NCBI GenBank assembly: GCA_026225945.1
Contig: JAMJFZ010000239.1
Coordinates: 25,011,501 to 25,075,500, forward strand
Reading direction: 5' to 3'
Length of the DNA: 64,000 nucleotides
DNA from: Cricetomys ansorgei
Taxonomy: Eukaryota > Chordata > Mammalia > Rodentia > Nesomyidae
Shown: one piece after another, positions 1-10,060 of the stretch
Layout of the letters: each line of letters begins with the position of its first letter
How positions within the stretch are numbered: the first letter of the stretch is position 1
Position numbers and translations under genes: made by a program
Notes under the pieces: generated by a model
Database searches by the model: none
What the model was told of the DNA's origin: nothing
What the model saw: only the letters and a program-made list of their open reading frames with translations

Positions 1-320
1 TGATCAATGTTCAAGGAGGAGAGTTATTTTGCCTCAGAGGTTGAGTAAATGGTGAGTTAGCCTTGTTGCTTCTGGATCTGTCAGAGAAAACCTGGAAAGA
101 ACTCATGACTGAACCAAGAAATTTGCCTAGTGGTGGTCAAGAAACAAAAGCAAAAGTGAGGAAAAGACTAAAGGTCCCACAGTCCCTTTCAAGGCAGCCC
201 TCTGCCCAATAACTAACGTCTCCTACTAGATCTCTTAATGCTTCCATCACCTCCCAGTAACATCACAAGTTTTACCTCCTTTACCCCCTTAGACAGGAAT
301 GCTTCAATTCATAGTAACTA
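1..320 (-). repeat. MaLR-type LTR (MT/ORR1/MLT-like), minus strand, cut by window start
   Basis: Read on the minus strand, this has the order of a rodent MaLR LTR: the complement of 'cacctcccagtaacatcac' near 250, of 'ctctgcccaataacta' near 200, and of 'tcaaggaggagagttatttt' near 10-30, which corresponds to the AATAAA-proximal end of such LTRs. Its terminal bases lie beyond the window edge. It is strongly diverged, so the subfamily is uncertain and the inner boundary approximate. Confidence 0.55.
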
Positions 321-1394
321 TTGTCAGCGAGTTCTGAAGGGAGATATACCAGTTGACTTTCATATCTAATTTTACTGGTCATTAATATAAATAACTATAG
401 GTGTTCTTTCATTACTTTGGTGTATCTTATACATTAAAGTGGGATCCCACAGGTGCCAAATAATGACTCTAAAACAGTACAGGAGGGAAGGCATCAACAC
501 TGTCATGTGAGCAGAAGGAATTTAAAACAATACAAGTTCCTCAATACAACAAAAATGAATGAGCAAAAAAAATGAATGAAATAGAAAGTTGCTTTGCAGC
601 AGAGTTAAAACAGATATTGACCAAGCCTAAGTCTTCACTCTAATCCTACAGTTACTGAACTTCAAGGCAATATTCCAGGGCTATTAAACATTGCTAACTA
701 GCAATACTTATTGTAAACTGAAATTGCTATGAATGTACAATTGTATTGTACTAATGGGTTCCTTTTCTTTGGACCCTTGGTAATTATAAGATTTATAATT
801 ATAAATTATAATTATAACTGCATAATCTGTGCAGCCAAGTATCAAGGATTTAAAAATTATTGTAAAAATTGTATTATTAATTATTAATTATTTATTGTAA
901 GAACTTTCTCCTTCTAGTGTCACAAATCTGTTGATATAAAATCTATTCCTTTGTGCATTCTGCCATGGTAATAATGATATAGTCAACACACTGGAAAAAT
1001 TAATTCTTAGCGTTTCTACCATAGTATAAATTAAGCCTTTTGTTTTCACAGTTTCAAACATTGAAAAACAACAAGATAAATTAAGAGTAACATACTTGAT
1101 TTCAGTTTCTAGTTTAGGTTATTGAAAAGTAACTAGTTATTGTATTTTATGTTTGTAATGAAGAGGGAATTTAGTAAATTATCACTTTGGGGTATTTAAG
1201 TGAATAGAGTAAAAATAAAATTCCCTTGATAATTTTAACTGTAACTTTCTTTAGTATATAAAATAATCTGCATGGTAATTCAAACATTTCTCTGGTCTTG
1301 GCACAATATTTGTAAAATATATCACATTTGATGTTTCTTACCTGTTTATATGCAGTTGTGAAGAGCAGAGACAATTCTTTATCCAGTATGTATG
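321..1394. other. AT-rich stretch with no recognised gene or repeat
   Basis: No convincing exon or transposon is visible. Very AT-rich runs lie at about 775-895, including a 25-nt near-palindrome at 793-817. The open minus-strand frame at 1171-1374 (67 codons) has no recognisable similarity and fits chance in this composition. Confidence 0.6.
775..895. repeat. AT-rich low-complexity, palindromic DNA
   Basis: Runs of 'ttataattataa' repeat back to back at 793-817. The unit is its own reverse complement, so the block could extrude as a hairpin. A second AT run at 870-895 is built from 'attaatt' units. This is low-complexity sequence with no sign of gene content. Confidence 0.7.
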
Positions 1395-1455
1395 TGCAAT
1401 CTCAGCATAGGGCATGGCACTTACATGACAGTCAATGAATAAATTTCTGAACAAT
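1395..1455 (+). repeat. MIR 3'-end fragment
   Basis: The run 'gggcatggcacttacatgac' followed by 'gtcaatgaataaatttctg' resembles the 3' end of the mammalian MIR SINE (the 'cctggcacatagtaagcgctcaataaatg' type of ending). Only about 60 bases are alignable by eye, so this is a tentative relic. Confidence 0.4.
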
Positions 1456-2149
1456 CTAACTCGGTAATAAATCAAAGGTGTTAGCCGAGGCCAAAGATGC
1501 TAAAATGGTGTAAACTCCCCCAAAGTCAATAGTATGTGATGTGTTTATATCATGTATATAAATGTTTAATCACTCTGAAGGAAGACATTTTCATTTATAT
1601 ACTTTAAATAAAGCATTGAGATAGCAGTTCTCAGATACTTTTTGTTAAAAAGATTAAAACTAAGAAATATAAGGAATATCAGAAACCTTAATGTGCAACT
1701 GTGTATGTACTCAACTGATTTATAGCAAGCTAGCAGCATGCTGATCCCACATGTGAAATGAGTCAAATTCTTTCAAAATACTGAAAATGTATTAAAGAAA
1801 CAGGAAACTTTTCTAAATAGTTCATGCTGTCTCTACAAGGTCTAATCTTTTGCACTTGGAAAAATTTATTCCCTCCAAGGAAGTAACTTGCTTGTCATGA
1901 CTCTATATTATCAAACACCCTTGAGCCTAGCCTGAGCCTGCATATATACTTCCAAAATGTTAAGTTTAAAAAACTATGCCACATGCTGACTTACATTCCC
2001 AGGCCCTCTTTGCACAGGCTTTGATATAAAGCTAAAGTAGCTCTTTAAAGTATACTAAAATAATTTCAAAATTCTTCATGAGTTAAGAAAAAAGTTTTAT
2101 ATTTTCTTGATTTATCACCCAATGAAAATGTGATTTTCTAAATAACAAA
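1456..2149. other. No recognised feature
   Basis: AT-rich unique-looking DNA. The minus-strand frame at 1566-1766 (66 codons) shows no domain or splice context and is taken as chance. Confidence 0.6.
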
Positions 2150-2610
2150 TTACTATGAGCAGGTCCTGAGGACCCAGTGTTTGATACACTAGTGGGTGCA
2201 TTGGGTTTCTCCTTCTGAGCTGAACTGTGAGCTAATTTCACTGAAACTTCCTGACTGAAATAATTCTCCGTTTCTGTATGAGATCTGCCTCTTGTCTGTT
2301 TCCTGTATGCTTTCACCTCAGTTCTGTCTGAGCTCTGCTTCTACACTCCTCTTCTACTTTGCTTCATTCTCTGAACTCTCACTGCTTCTTGTCTGCTTCC
2401 ACCTGTTTCTGAGTTCTGCTTCCTGTCTCTTCCTTGTTCTACACTCTGCTTCTACTTCTGGCTTCTCTCTAGTGAGCTGGGATTAAAGATGTGTGCCATC
2501 ACTACCTTCTGAATTGGATTTAAATGTGTGTGCTACAATGGGATTAAAGGCATGTACTAATATTCTTTCTACTCTAGAGCAGCCATGCTGCTGGCTTAAA
2601 GGATTAAGTG
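2150..2610 (+). repeat. CT-rich 'TCTGCTTC' interspersed repeat, copy 1
   Basis: A pyrimidine-rich body is built from recurring ctctgcttc, tctgagctctgc and cttgtctgcttcc words (about 2210-2460). Tail modules resembling the antisense 3' part of B1 follow: 'gctgggattaaagatgtgtg' near 2478, 'atgggattaaaggcatgtac' near 2539, then 'ctagagcagccatgctgc' near 2573. The same order recurs at 17325-18025, and a longer related block lies at 46830-47830, so this is a dispersed family. I cannot name it; an endogenous retrovirus LTR is one possibility. A 15-A run at 2631-2645 lies just downstream. Confidence 0.65.
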
Positions 2611-2645
2611 TTCCTCTACATATAGTTAGTAAAAAAAAAAAAAAA

Positions 2646-3350
2646 TCAGATAAATAGAATATTTTTGACTTTCAGTAAAAGAAACCTCAGTAACATAAAT
2701 GATTAATAAAAATTAATTTAACCTTTAATATGATTGTACTATTAGAAATAAACATGGCACACAAAATAACTAGAAAGATCTCAGGTAGTGAAGAAGAAAG
2801 AAGCAACAGTCTCCATGTTGCTGACTGAAGTTGGTGCAGTTGAAATGAATTAGCAAAAATCCATCGCCCATAAGGCTGGTAACAATCCTACAGAGTCAAG
2901 AGTAAGTTCTGAATGAGTTCATCTTTCCCCTACATTTTCTTGATAGTCCCGGTTATTTGTGATATTTTAGTGTCTGCTCAAATACCTCTTTCTTATAGCT
3001 GCACTAGGTGAACAACTTGTAAAAGACAATACCCCTCACAAATACAAACATTCTTCTCATCACCATTTATTCTAATCATTTCCCATAATATTAATTATAT
3101 TTGACACCATGCTGACCATCCTTTCTAATGGAATGAAAGCCCTAATATGGTATTTTCCTACATTTTTACTGAAATAAACTTAGTATTTATGTCCAGTGTA
3201 TATCAAGCAGTCAGTATGTATTTAACAGATATTAAACATAAAATGTGAGAATGTTAAAGCTTATTTTTAAATTTAAAAAGAAACAATTAATTATAGAATT
3301 ATTTCAAGTGGAAGAGGAATAAATGAAAGAAGGTAGGAAGGAAGAAAATA
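2646..3350. other. No recognised feature
   Basis: AT-rich DNA after the 15-A run at 2631-2645. I saw no exon, SINE or LTR. It ends in a purine-rich lead-in (gaaggtaggaaggaag) to the next microsatellite. Confidence 0.55.
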
Positions 3351-3500
3351 AGAAAGAATGTGTATGTGTGCATGGGCATGTATGTCTGTGTGTGTATAAC
3401 ATGTATATGTATATGTATATGTATATGCATATATATAATATAAAAACTGTAAGCATGCACTACAGAATAGTATACTATAGTATACTATATAACATACAAA
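3351..3500. repeat. Imperfect TG/TATG microsatellite and palindromic TATACTA run
   Basis: Tandem 'tgtatatgta' type units run from about 3357 to 3440. 'atagtatactatagtatact' at about 3467-3490 is self-complementary. The open frames on both strands across this block (3291-3611 minus, 3323-3553 plus) encode repetitive HTHT or MYMYMY-like peptides and are artefacts of the microsatellite. Confidence 0.85.
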
Positions 3501-3589
3501 ATGTAGTATATAATTCTGCAATGTATAGTAAGGTATCTTATTATATGAACTAAAACATTTAATATTCTTATTGTAATGAGAAACATTGG

Positions 3590-4944
3590 AACTCACACAT
3601 TCTGATATCAAAGCTTATATAAAGCTACAGTAATCAAAGCATTGTGAGACTGACATAAGACAAGATATATAGATCACTAGACTAGAATTCAGATTCCAGA
3701 AATAAAGTCATCCATTTAAAGTAGATTTTTAATAAGAATGAGTCAGCACAACAGGTAAAAAAAATCATTTTCTTAATAAATGATACCCATACAACCAGAC
3801 ATTCAAATGTCAAAAAGAATTAATTTGGGCCCCTCCTTAGCACCTTATACAAAAACTTGTTTTGAATGGGTTACTTATCTAATCTGCAAGCAAGAATAGA
3901 AACAATGCAAGAATACATCTTCATGACTTTGAGATAAACAAAGCATTTTAAACATACACTGCAAACACAGAACACACACAATAATGAGCTGAACTTCATT
4001 TTGAAGTATGCTTCACAAAAAAATGCAAGAAAATTGAATAAAACTTATATTGAGATAAAATATTCACAAAATGAATATCTAGTGAAGGAACTGTATTCAG
4101 AAGATATAAATAAATATCTTAATACTTGAATCAGATATTATCAGAATAACTTTGTATTTAATACAGATATCCAGGGGTTGACTACATGAAAGAAGCTGTT
4201 CTCCGTCTGCAGAAAAGTGAAAAGTCAAAATGATATCTGATAGCACTTCACTGCCCCTGTGATTAATATGACATACAGTAATAAGTGTTGGCAAGGATAT
4301 GGAGGGCAGGAACACCCACACATTGCTGTGGGATTATAAAATTATACAAAAGCCTTGCTAAGCATTTGGGAAGCTCTTTAAAATGTTAAACATACATGCA
4401 TAATAAATATAACCTAGTACTTGTTCCTCATGAATTCAGCTAAGAATATTTTAAGTATACTGAAAATTATACACAGATGGTCATAGTAGCTTTATTCAAA
4501 CAGCAAAAACAAAGAACACTAATATCTATCGACTAAGTAAATGGATGAACTTGACCCCAGTAGGTTCATGTGATGGAGAATTATTTGAGAACAATAGATG
4601 ATGAGGTGTTGACATAATGCAAGGTAGTTAAATGTCAAAACAGTCTAAGTGATAGAAACAAGACACAAAATATCAGATATTATATGATTATGCCTATATG
4701 AAGTATCTCAGACAGATCTAGAAAGCTACATTGTTTTTGTTTTTTTGCTAGTGAAGGGAACACAGAAGAAAATTCAGAATGATCTATGATGTTTGGAATT
4801 TCCTTAGGGGAGGGCAAAATATCTTAAAAATACATTATGATGATCCAAAACTATGTGACTAGGGGAAAACCAGTAGATTATATATTTCAAATTAATGGTT
4901 TAAACTCATTGAGTTAAATGGAAACTGAAACATAATTCAATATG
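3590..4944 (+). repeat. Ancient L1 (L1M-type) ORF2 C-terminal region and 3' end
   Basis: Sense-strand similarity to old mammalian L1 begins near 3630 with 'attgtgagactgacataaga' and 'atatagatcactagactaga', the usual ORF2 stretch before the 'pet insertion' of host flanks. It continues through 'gtgttggcaaggatatggag' and 'ttgctgtgggattataaaat' near 4285-4340, the C-terminal part of ORF2, and 'taaatggatgaacttgaccc' near 4538. The reading frame is broken throughout. Divergence places it before the rodent radiation. Boundaries are approximate, and the transition to 3' UTR lies near 4700. Confidence 0.75.
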
Positions 4945-6904
4945 AGAAAATCTTAGTGTCTCCAACCCAGCGTCATACAGAAAAGAAGAAGCTAATCTCA
5001 GATAAGACAAAGAAACAAAATACATTTTCTGTATTCAGAGACTTCATATGAAAGAAAAGTGCCTGGGCATCTTGCAAATAATCAATTATGCATTCATTCA
5101 CCAGGAAGAAACGAGACAGGGTCCATGACATGAATAACCATATAAGGACAAGCTCCAGCGAGAACACATTAAGAAAGCAACCCTATCAATGGGACGCATC
5201 AACAGCAGTACAACGCACAGAAGAGCAGTGCCGGTATCCCATTCGCCTGCCCCACTATTTCTGACATTAATTTCATACCACATTTGCTTCACTTTTTCTT
5301 TCTCCATCACATCAGTCTTAATGTCCTATGTAAAATTCTCTGTTCACTTCTGGTCCCATTCCTCTACCTCCCTGTTGCTTCCCAGTAGAGAAGTCTTGTC
5401 AGTACAATATTGCACCTATGTAATTAGTGTTCTTACTCACAAGTAGACAATATTAGAAACAACTTTCATTTCTACTAATATGAAAATCAATGTGTTAGGA
5501 ATAGCCTTGTAAAACCATGTTGTAGAAGCTACTAATGCGTGAACTAATATTCTTTTTTATGTTAAATTACAACGTAATTTTAATTAATAACATTACATTA
5601 CATTAATTAATAATAAATAAATAATAATAAATTAATTATGAATAACTAATTAGTGACAAACTTAATTTAATTTAATCATGTTAACTTACAAATGTGATTT
5701 TAAGCTTAACAGGTAATAAATATTATTTGTGTAATATTTAAATTTTCACACTCATATGTGCACAAATCCGTAAATATATTTTAAAGTATAAAATCAAGTT
5801 GAGAATAATAAAAAAATCAGCTCATATGTCTTTTGACTTGTAGAAGTTTACATTTTAATGTAGAATTCCTCAGTGGATTCTTCTATGGTTTTACGGTATT
5901 GTTTTCTTGAGATGGTCCTTGTCAATCATTAGACCCGAATGTTGTACTTTATGTTTTCTCTTTTTAATGACTCAAAACTGATCACTGTACATAATGAGAT
6001 ACTAAACTTATTCTTTTTCTGTGAAGATATCTGTCCCCAAACCATTTTCCTGTCTCTTCTGATATGTAAATCACGTTGGCAATGAACAAGAGATCTATAG
6101 TCACAGGATATTTTGATGTATGTGTGTACTGTTATTTATGTTCACTCTAATAAAACTCTCTTGCAATTATTTTATATGTATAGTTACTGTCTATTAAAGA
6201 TGAGCTTGCCCAGTTTCTTCAAGAATGTCTTGATTCAACTTAACCTTAGAGCTTGTAATTTCTAAATATAATGTATCTTCACGTTTCAATTTCATTTTCT
6301 ATTTTTAAATACTATTACAGAATCTTAATATTCTCAAGATACCTACTGGCATGTTTTATTAATTTTATACCTAGGTTATTTATTCATACCTTGCTTAAGT
6401 GTAGATATAATGACTATACAAGTGCCAAGAAAGAACTGAGGACTCAGAGTTGGTTACCAAGGGGTTGCCATTGACCCTCCATGTGCTGATTTTGTGTTTA
6501 AGAAAATTTGCTTTGGTTTTTTTTATTAGTTACAGCTGTCTGTAGATTTTCACATATTTGCTTCTGGCTTTACTACATATTTTACTGCATTATGGATATA
6601 CCTTTCAAGTATTTTCTTTTCTAAAAGATATATCTTAAATAATTGATAGTTGCTTTTCACATGCTTACTCTGTGGATTTGTTCTCATCATATTGATATTC
6701 TTCCATATCTAATCAGGTATTCCAGATGCAGACTCTCAAATGGACATTCACATGTAGTAAGTGAAAGAATCAAGAGTTGGTTCTTGGGATAATTGTTTGT
6801 AAGAGAAAGGCAGTCAAAGGAGTAGGCTGCTGGCTGTGATGCCAAATATTGTCCCCAAAATAGTCAAGCTTGAGGTGGCAGGGCCCGCCAGATACTTTCT
6901 GAGA
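4945..6904. other. No recognised gene; AT-rich block inside
   Basis: About 2 kb of unique-looking DNA. Very AT-rich low-complexity sequence occupies about 5535-5735 ('attaattaataataaataa' type). The plus frame at 5189-5446 (85 codons) covers a pyrimidine-rich stretch and lacks splice or start support. Nothing else is recognised. Confidence 0.55.
5535..5735. repeat. AT-rich low-complexity block
   Basis: Repeated 'attaat' and 'aataaataa' words with few G or C bases. No unit is clean enough to call a microsatellite. Confidence 0.7.
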
Positions 6905-7250
6905 TTGTATTAGAAACACAAAAACATTGTTAAAAAATAACTTCATTCTAGGTAAATTGTTGCACAGTATGAATAGAAATTTTATTCTTGGCACAAAGGA
7001 AAAATTATTTGTGTCCCACAGATTCTCACTGGGTATACAAGCCACAGATAAGGACAGACGATCGTGCCCAACAGTGTACGGCTAACACAAAATGGACACA
7101 GTGTCATTTTTGAGGTTACTTGTCGCATATTACTTTGTCTATGCATTTTTTTTCCTATTTCTTTCAGTTTTTTTTCCTTTCAGGTTTTTGCATATACGTT
7201 ATGGTTTCCAGTGTTGTGTGTTGATGGAATTTCTGTGTGGTCTTAGAAAT
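6905..7250 (+). repeat. L1 3' UTR fragment, copy A
   Basis: Sense-strand match to a rodent L1 3' UTR: 'ggctaacacaaaatggacac' at about 7081, then T-rich sequence and 'gttatggtttccagtgttgt' near 7199. Bases 6962-7057 match 7805-7900 with only three substitutions and no gap. The polyA-proximal end of the UTR is missing here, so this copy is truncated at both ends. The overlapping plus-strand frames at 7064-7298 are by-products. Confidence 0.75.
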
Positions 7251-7756
7251 TCTTTCATTTTCGAACCAAGCCATGACCAGAGGAGAATTGGGGAATGAAG
7301 TCAGGTAAGATGACTGTCAAGTCATTTCCTTGAAATGGTCACTAGAGGCTTTCAAGACTCTAGACTAGCGTTGATAATATTAGGTGATACATCACAGTAA
7401 CAGCTAAATATGCACCACAGTAATGGAGTATGGGATTCAGAACTTCCTTGGGCTGAGTAAACTATCCTTGAGTATAATGTGATGATTTTATGTATTTATT
7501 AATAAGTCCATTTTAATAATTTCTATTTTAAAATTCTAAATTCTGCAGTTGTTACAATTTTTTTCTTTCACGTATGTTCACTTAGGGTTATAAAAGTCAC
7601 TGGTCTTGCTAACTGTAGGACATCGAGAGCGTTCTATGTAGTGTGTGTGCAACGCATAGGATACACTGTTACAGAATACAGCCTCCATAGTTTCACAGAC
7701 GCTAGGCATTAATATTTTACTTCAAATGTCCATATCATTCTTTGAAGTCTTAAAGT
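7251..7756. other. Spacer between the two L1 3' UTR copies
   Basis: About 500 bp without recognisable coding sequence. It does not resemble the sequence upstream of copy A, so the flanking arrangement is not a simple tandem duplication of a longer block. Confidence 0.5.
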
Positions 7757-8395
7757 TTTACAAAAACATTGTAAAGAGCGTAGCTTCAGCCTAGGTAAAT
7801 TGTCACACAGTATGAATAGAAATTTTATTCTTGGAACAAAGGAAAAATTATTTGTGTCCCACAGATTCTCACAGGGTATACAAGCCACAGATAAGGACAG
7901 AGACCCATGCCCAGAAGTGTATGGCTAACACAAAATGAACTCAGTGGCATTTTGGGAGCTTACTTGTCTCATGTTGCTTTGTCTGGGCATTATTATTTTT
8001 TTCTTTTACTTTCTTTTTTCTTTACTTGCAGATCTTTTGTATATATGTTATGGTTTCCAGTATTGGGTTTTTATGGGATTTCCATGTGTATACAAATGAG
8101 CGTTTCCCTGCATCTATATGGGTTTCTTGTGCTTTTTCTTTGATTCTTACTCTCCTGGCAATTAGTTTGCTTTGTCCTGTTCTGTATGGTTTGTTTGCTT
8201 GCTTGATTTTATCTTATATTATGTTACTATCATTATTTTAGATGCCTGTTTGTATTCTAATAAAAAAGCGGAAGAAATGGTGTGAATATGTGTGGGTGAG
8301 GAGTCAGGGAGGAGGTTCTGGGGGGAATTATGGGAGGGAAAGCTGTAATCACACTATAGTGTATGAAAAGAAATTTATTCTTGGATTCACATCAG
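7757..8395 (+). repeat. L1 3' UTR and 3' end, copy B
   Basis: Same family as 6905-7250 but reaching further 3'. After 'gttatggtttccagtattgg' near 8048 it continues with 'catctatatgggtttcttgt' near 8111, 'agatgcctgtttgtattcta' near 8240 and a G-rich terminal block 'gtcagggaggaggttctggg' near 8303. It ends near 'tatagtgtatgaaaag' at 8355-8370, as L1 3' ends do. The plus-strand frames at 7907-8493 lie inside it and are not genes. Confidence 0.8.
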
Positions 8396-9734
8396 ATAAA
8401 ATATGCTTGTTACCAATATTTTTTCATTTTTTAAATTTTATGTTTAATTTACATATAGTAGTTGTGTTCATAGAATGTGGTGCTATAATTTAATTCATAT
8501 ATAATATATTCCGACAAAATCAAGATCATTTCCCTATCTATATTTTTAAATACCACTATCTCTTTGTCTTTAGCACAGTATGAATACAAATTCTTCCAAT
8601 TGTAGACTATGGTTGGCCTCCTCTGTAATATAATACCAGAACTATTTTCTTCTCTTAATTGTTGTTGGTAACTTACATTCGTCCTCTCTCCCTATAATCT
8701 TTCTCTTCTTCCTGTTCTCTAAGGATCCTAGGATCTCTTTGGTGAATTCTTTTTGTGTGTCATCAGACTTTGTAGGTGGCACAACTGAGTGATAACACGT
8801 AGGATCTGCTGTTTCAATGTTTCCTATGCTCTGTGTCCCTCTCCCCAACTCTTTCTGTCTGTGTTCTTCATGTTTACATCTAAATCTTCTAGCAAAGCCC
8901 CTAACTTGCCCTAGCCATAAAGAGTGTGAGTCTGCAGCCAGTATCTGTATGACACCTTGATTCACACTTTGGTACCTGCATTGATAACCTAGGCTCTTTA
9001 TTATAGAAATCTGAGACATCAGCAGGAGATGTCCTGCTGTACAGCAGTGCTATCTATCAATGGATTCTATGCTTTGGAAAGAACAAGAGTCAAATCTCTA
9101 AGGCAGGGAATTGCTGTGTTACTTCTAAATTCCCCATTAGACAAAGCTAAGATACTTTCTATGTTAATAAGATTCTATGAACATAAAATACTAATTACAC
9201 AAACTGGATGTAAAGTTCTGAAAGCAGAACTTCTCAACTGTGATTTAGAATTAATTAAATTGGTTGAGATTTTTGCCATCACAGAAACATTCAAATGAAT
9301 TGCATATTGAGATAAAAAGCACATTCATAGAATAAAATAATTTATATTAAATTTCCAACCATGTCATGACTCATATCCAAGATTTTAGCAAATTGCATGA
9401 GAACAGGATTAAATCCTAAAGTTCATTGATCTGAATCAACAGAGTCTCCATGCTTCATATGATCTGTTTGCATTACTTCAGAACACACTGAAGTGGCATC
9501 TTTACAGCTAGTCACTGTGTTCTTCAATGTGTCTATGGACAGTGAATACTTGTTGCTCCCCACTTCATCACTGTATATAGACAATTCTAAATAGTATATT
9601 TCAAAGCTATTTTGTTGGACCAAAATGTGCCATAGCTGATCAGTGCCCTTCCTCTTGTTTTCCCAGCAGAGTTAACTGGGAGCAATTGCTAACTACATCA
9701 TAAAACAACAAACACTACTGTAATTGGACACCTT
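8396..9734. other. No recognised repeat; two moderately long open frames
   Basis: This 1.3-kb stretch holds a 125-codon open minus frame (8642-9019) and an 89-codon plus frame (9029-9298) placed head to head. The minus product is basic, with a lysine/arginine-rich C-terminus (ends KRRK), and matches no family I know. The plus product is leucine-rich and also unrecognised. Neither has a recognisable promoter or supporting splice sites. Both could be chance, or remnants of a decayed retrocopy. Confidence 0.4.
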
Positions 9735-10060
9735 CTGTGTTGCTCAGCAAGGAAGACAAGGAGGCATTTTTGTAGATGTAAACCCTGTCAGACCTCAGCA
9801 GAGGGAACCATCTGTCATGGCAAGCACCATACTGGACAGTGGAACCCGGAGCCTCTCATCTCAGGGGTTTTTAATTGATACCTAAGCTCCTCGGGTGTTC
9901 TATTGATCCACTTGCAGATCCTGAGCAATCAAACATCTTTTACATAAAGCCAATGCCTTCAGAAAATACAAAATGCCAATGCCTAGGCAACCCTTTTTCC
10001 AACAGTGCACAAAGCAACCATTTTAAACATAAATAAAAATAAACCTGCATAACACTACCT
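9735..10060 (+). repeat. Unnamed dispersed repeat, copy 1
   Basis: Collinear with the reverse complement of about 48150-48450, by eye roughly 70% alike. Shared landmarks in order are agacaa[a/g]gaggcat, cctcagcagag, ccatactggaca, tgttct[a/c]t..., atgcc..cctaggca, 'ccaacagtgcacaaa' and 'aaaaataaac'. Sequence similarity ends near 10050. I do not recognise the family. Shared internal order over about 300 bases shows a common origin, but no conserved reading frame is evident. Confidence 0.55.

Noticed and set aside
3291..3611. 106-codon minus frame and overlapping plus frame
   Set aside because: Both strands are open only because of the TATG microsatellite; composition is repetitive.
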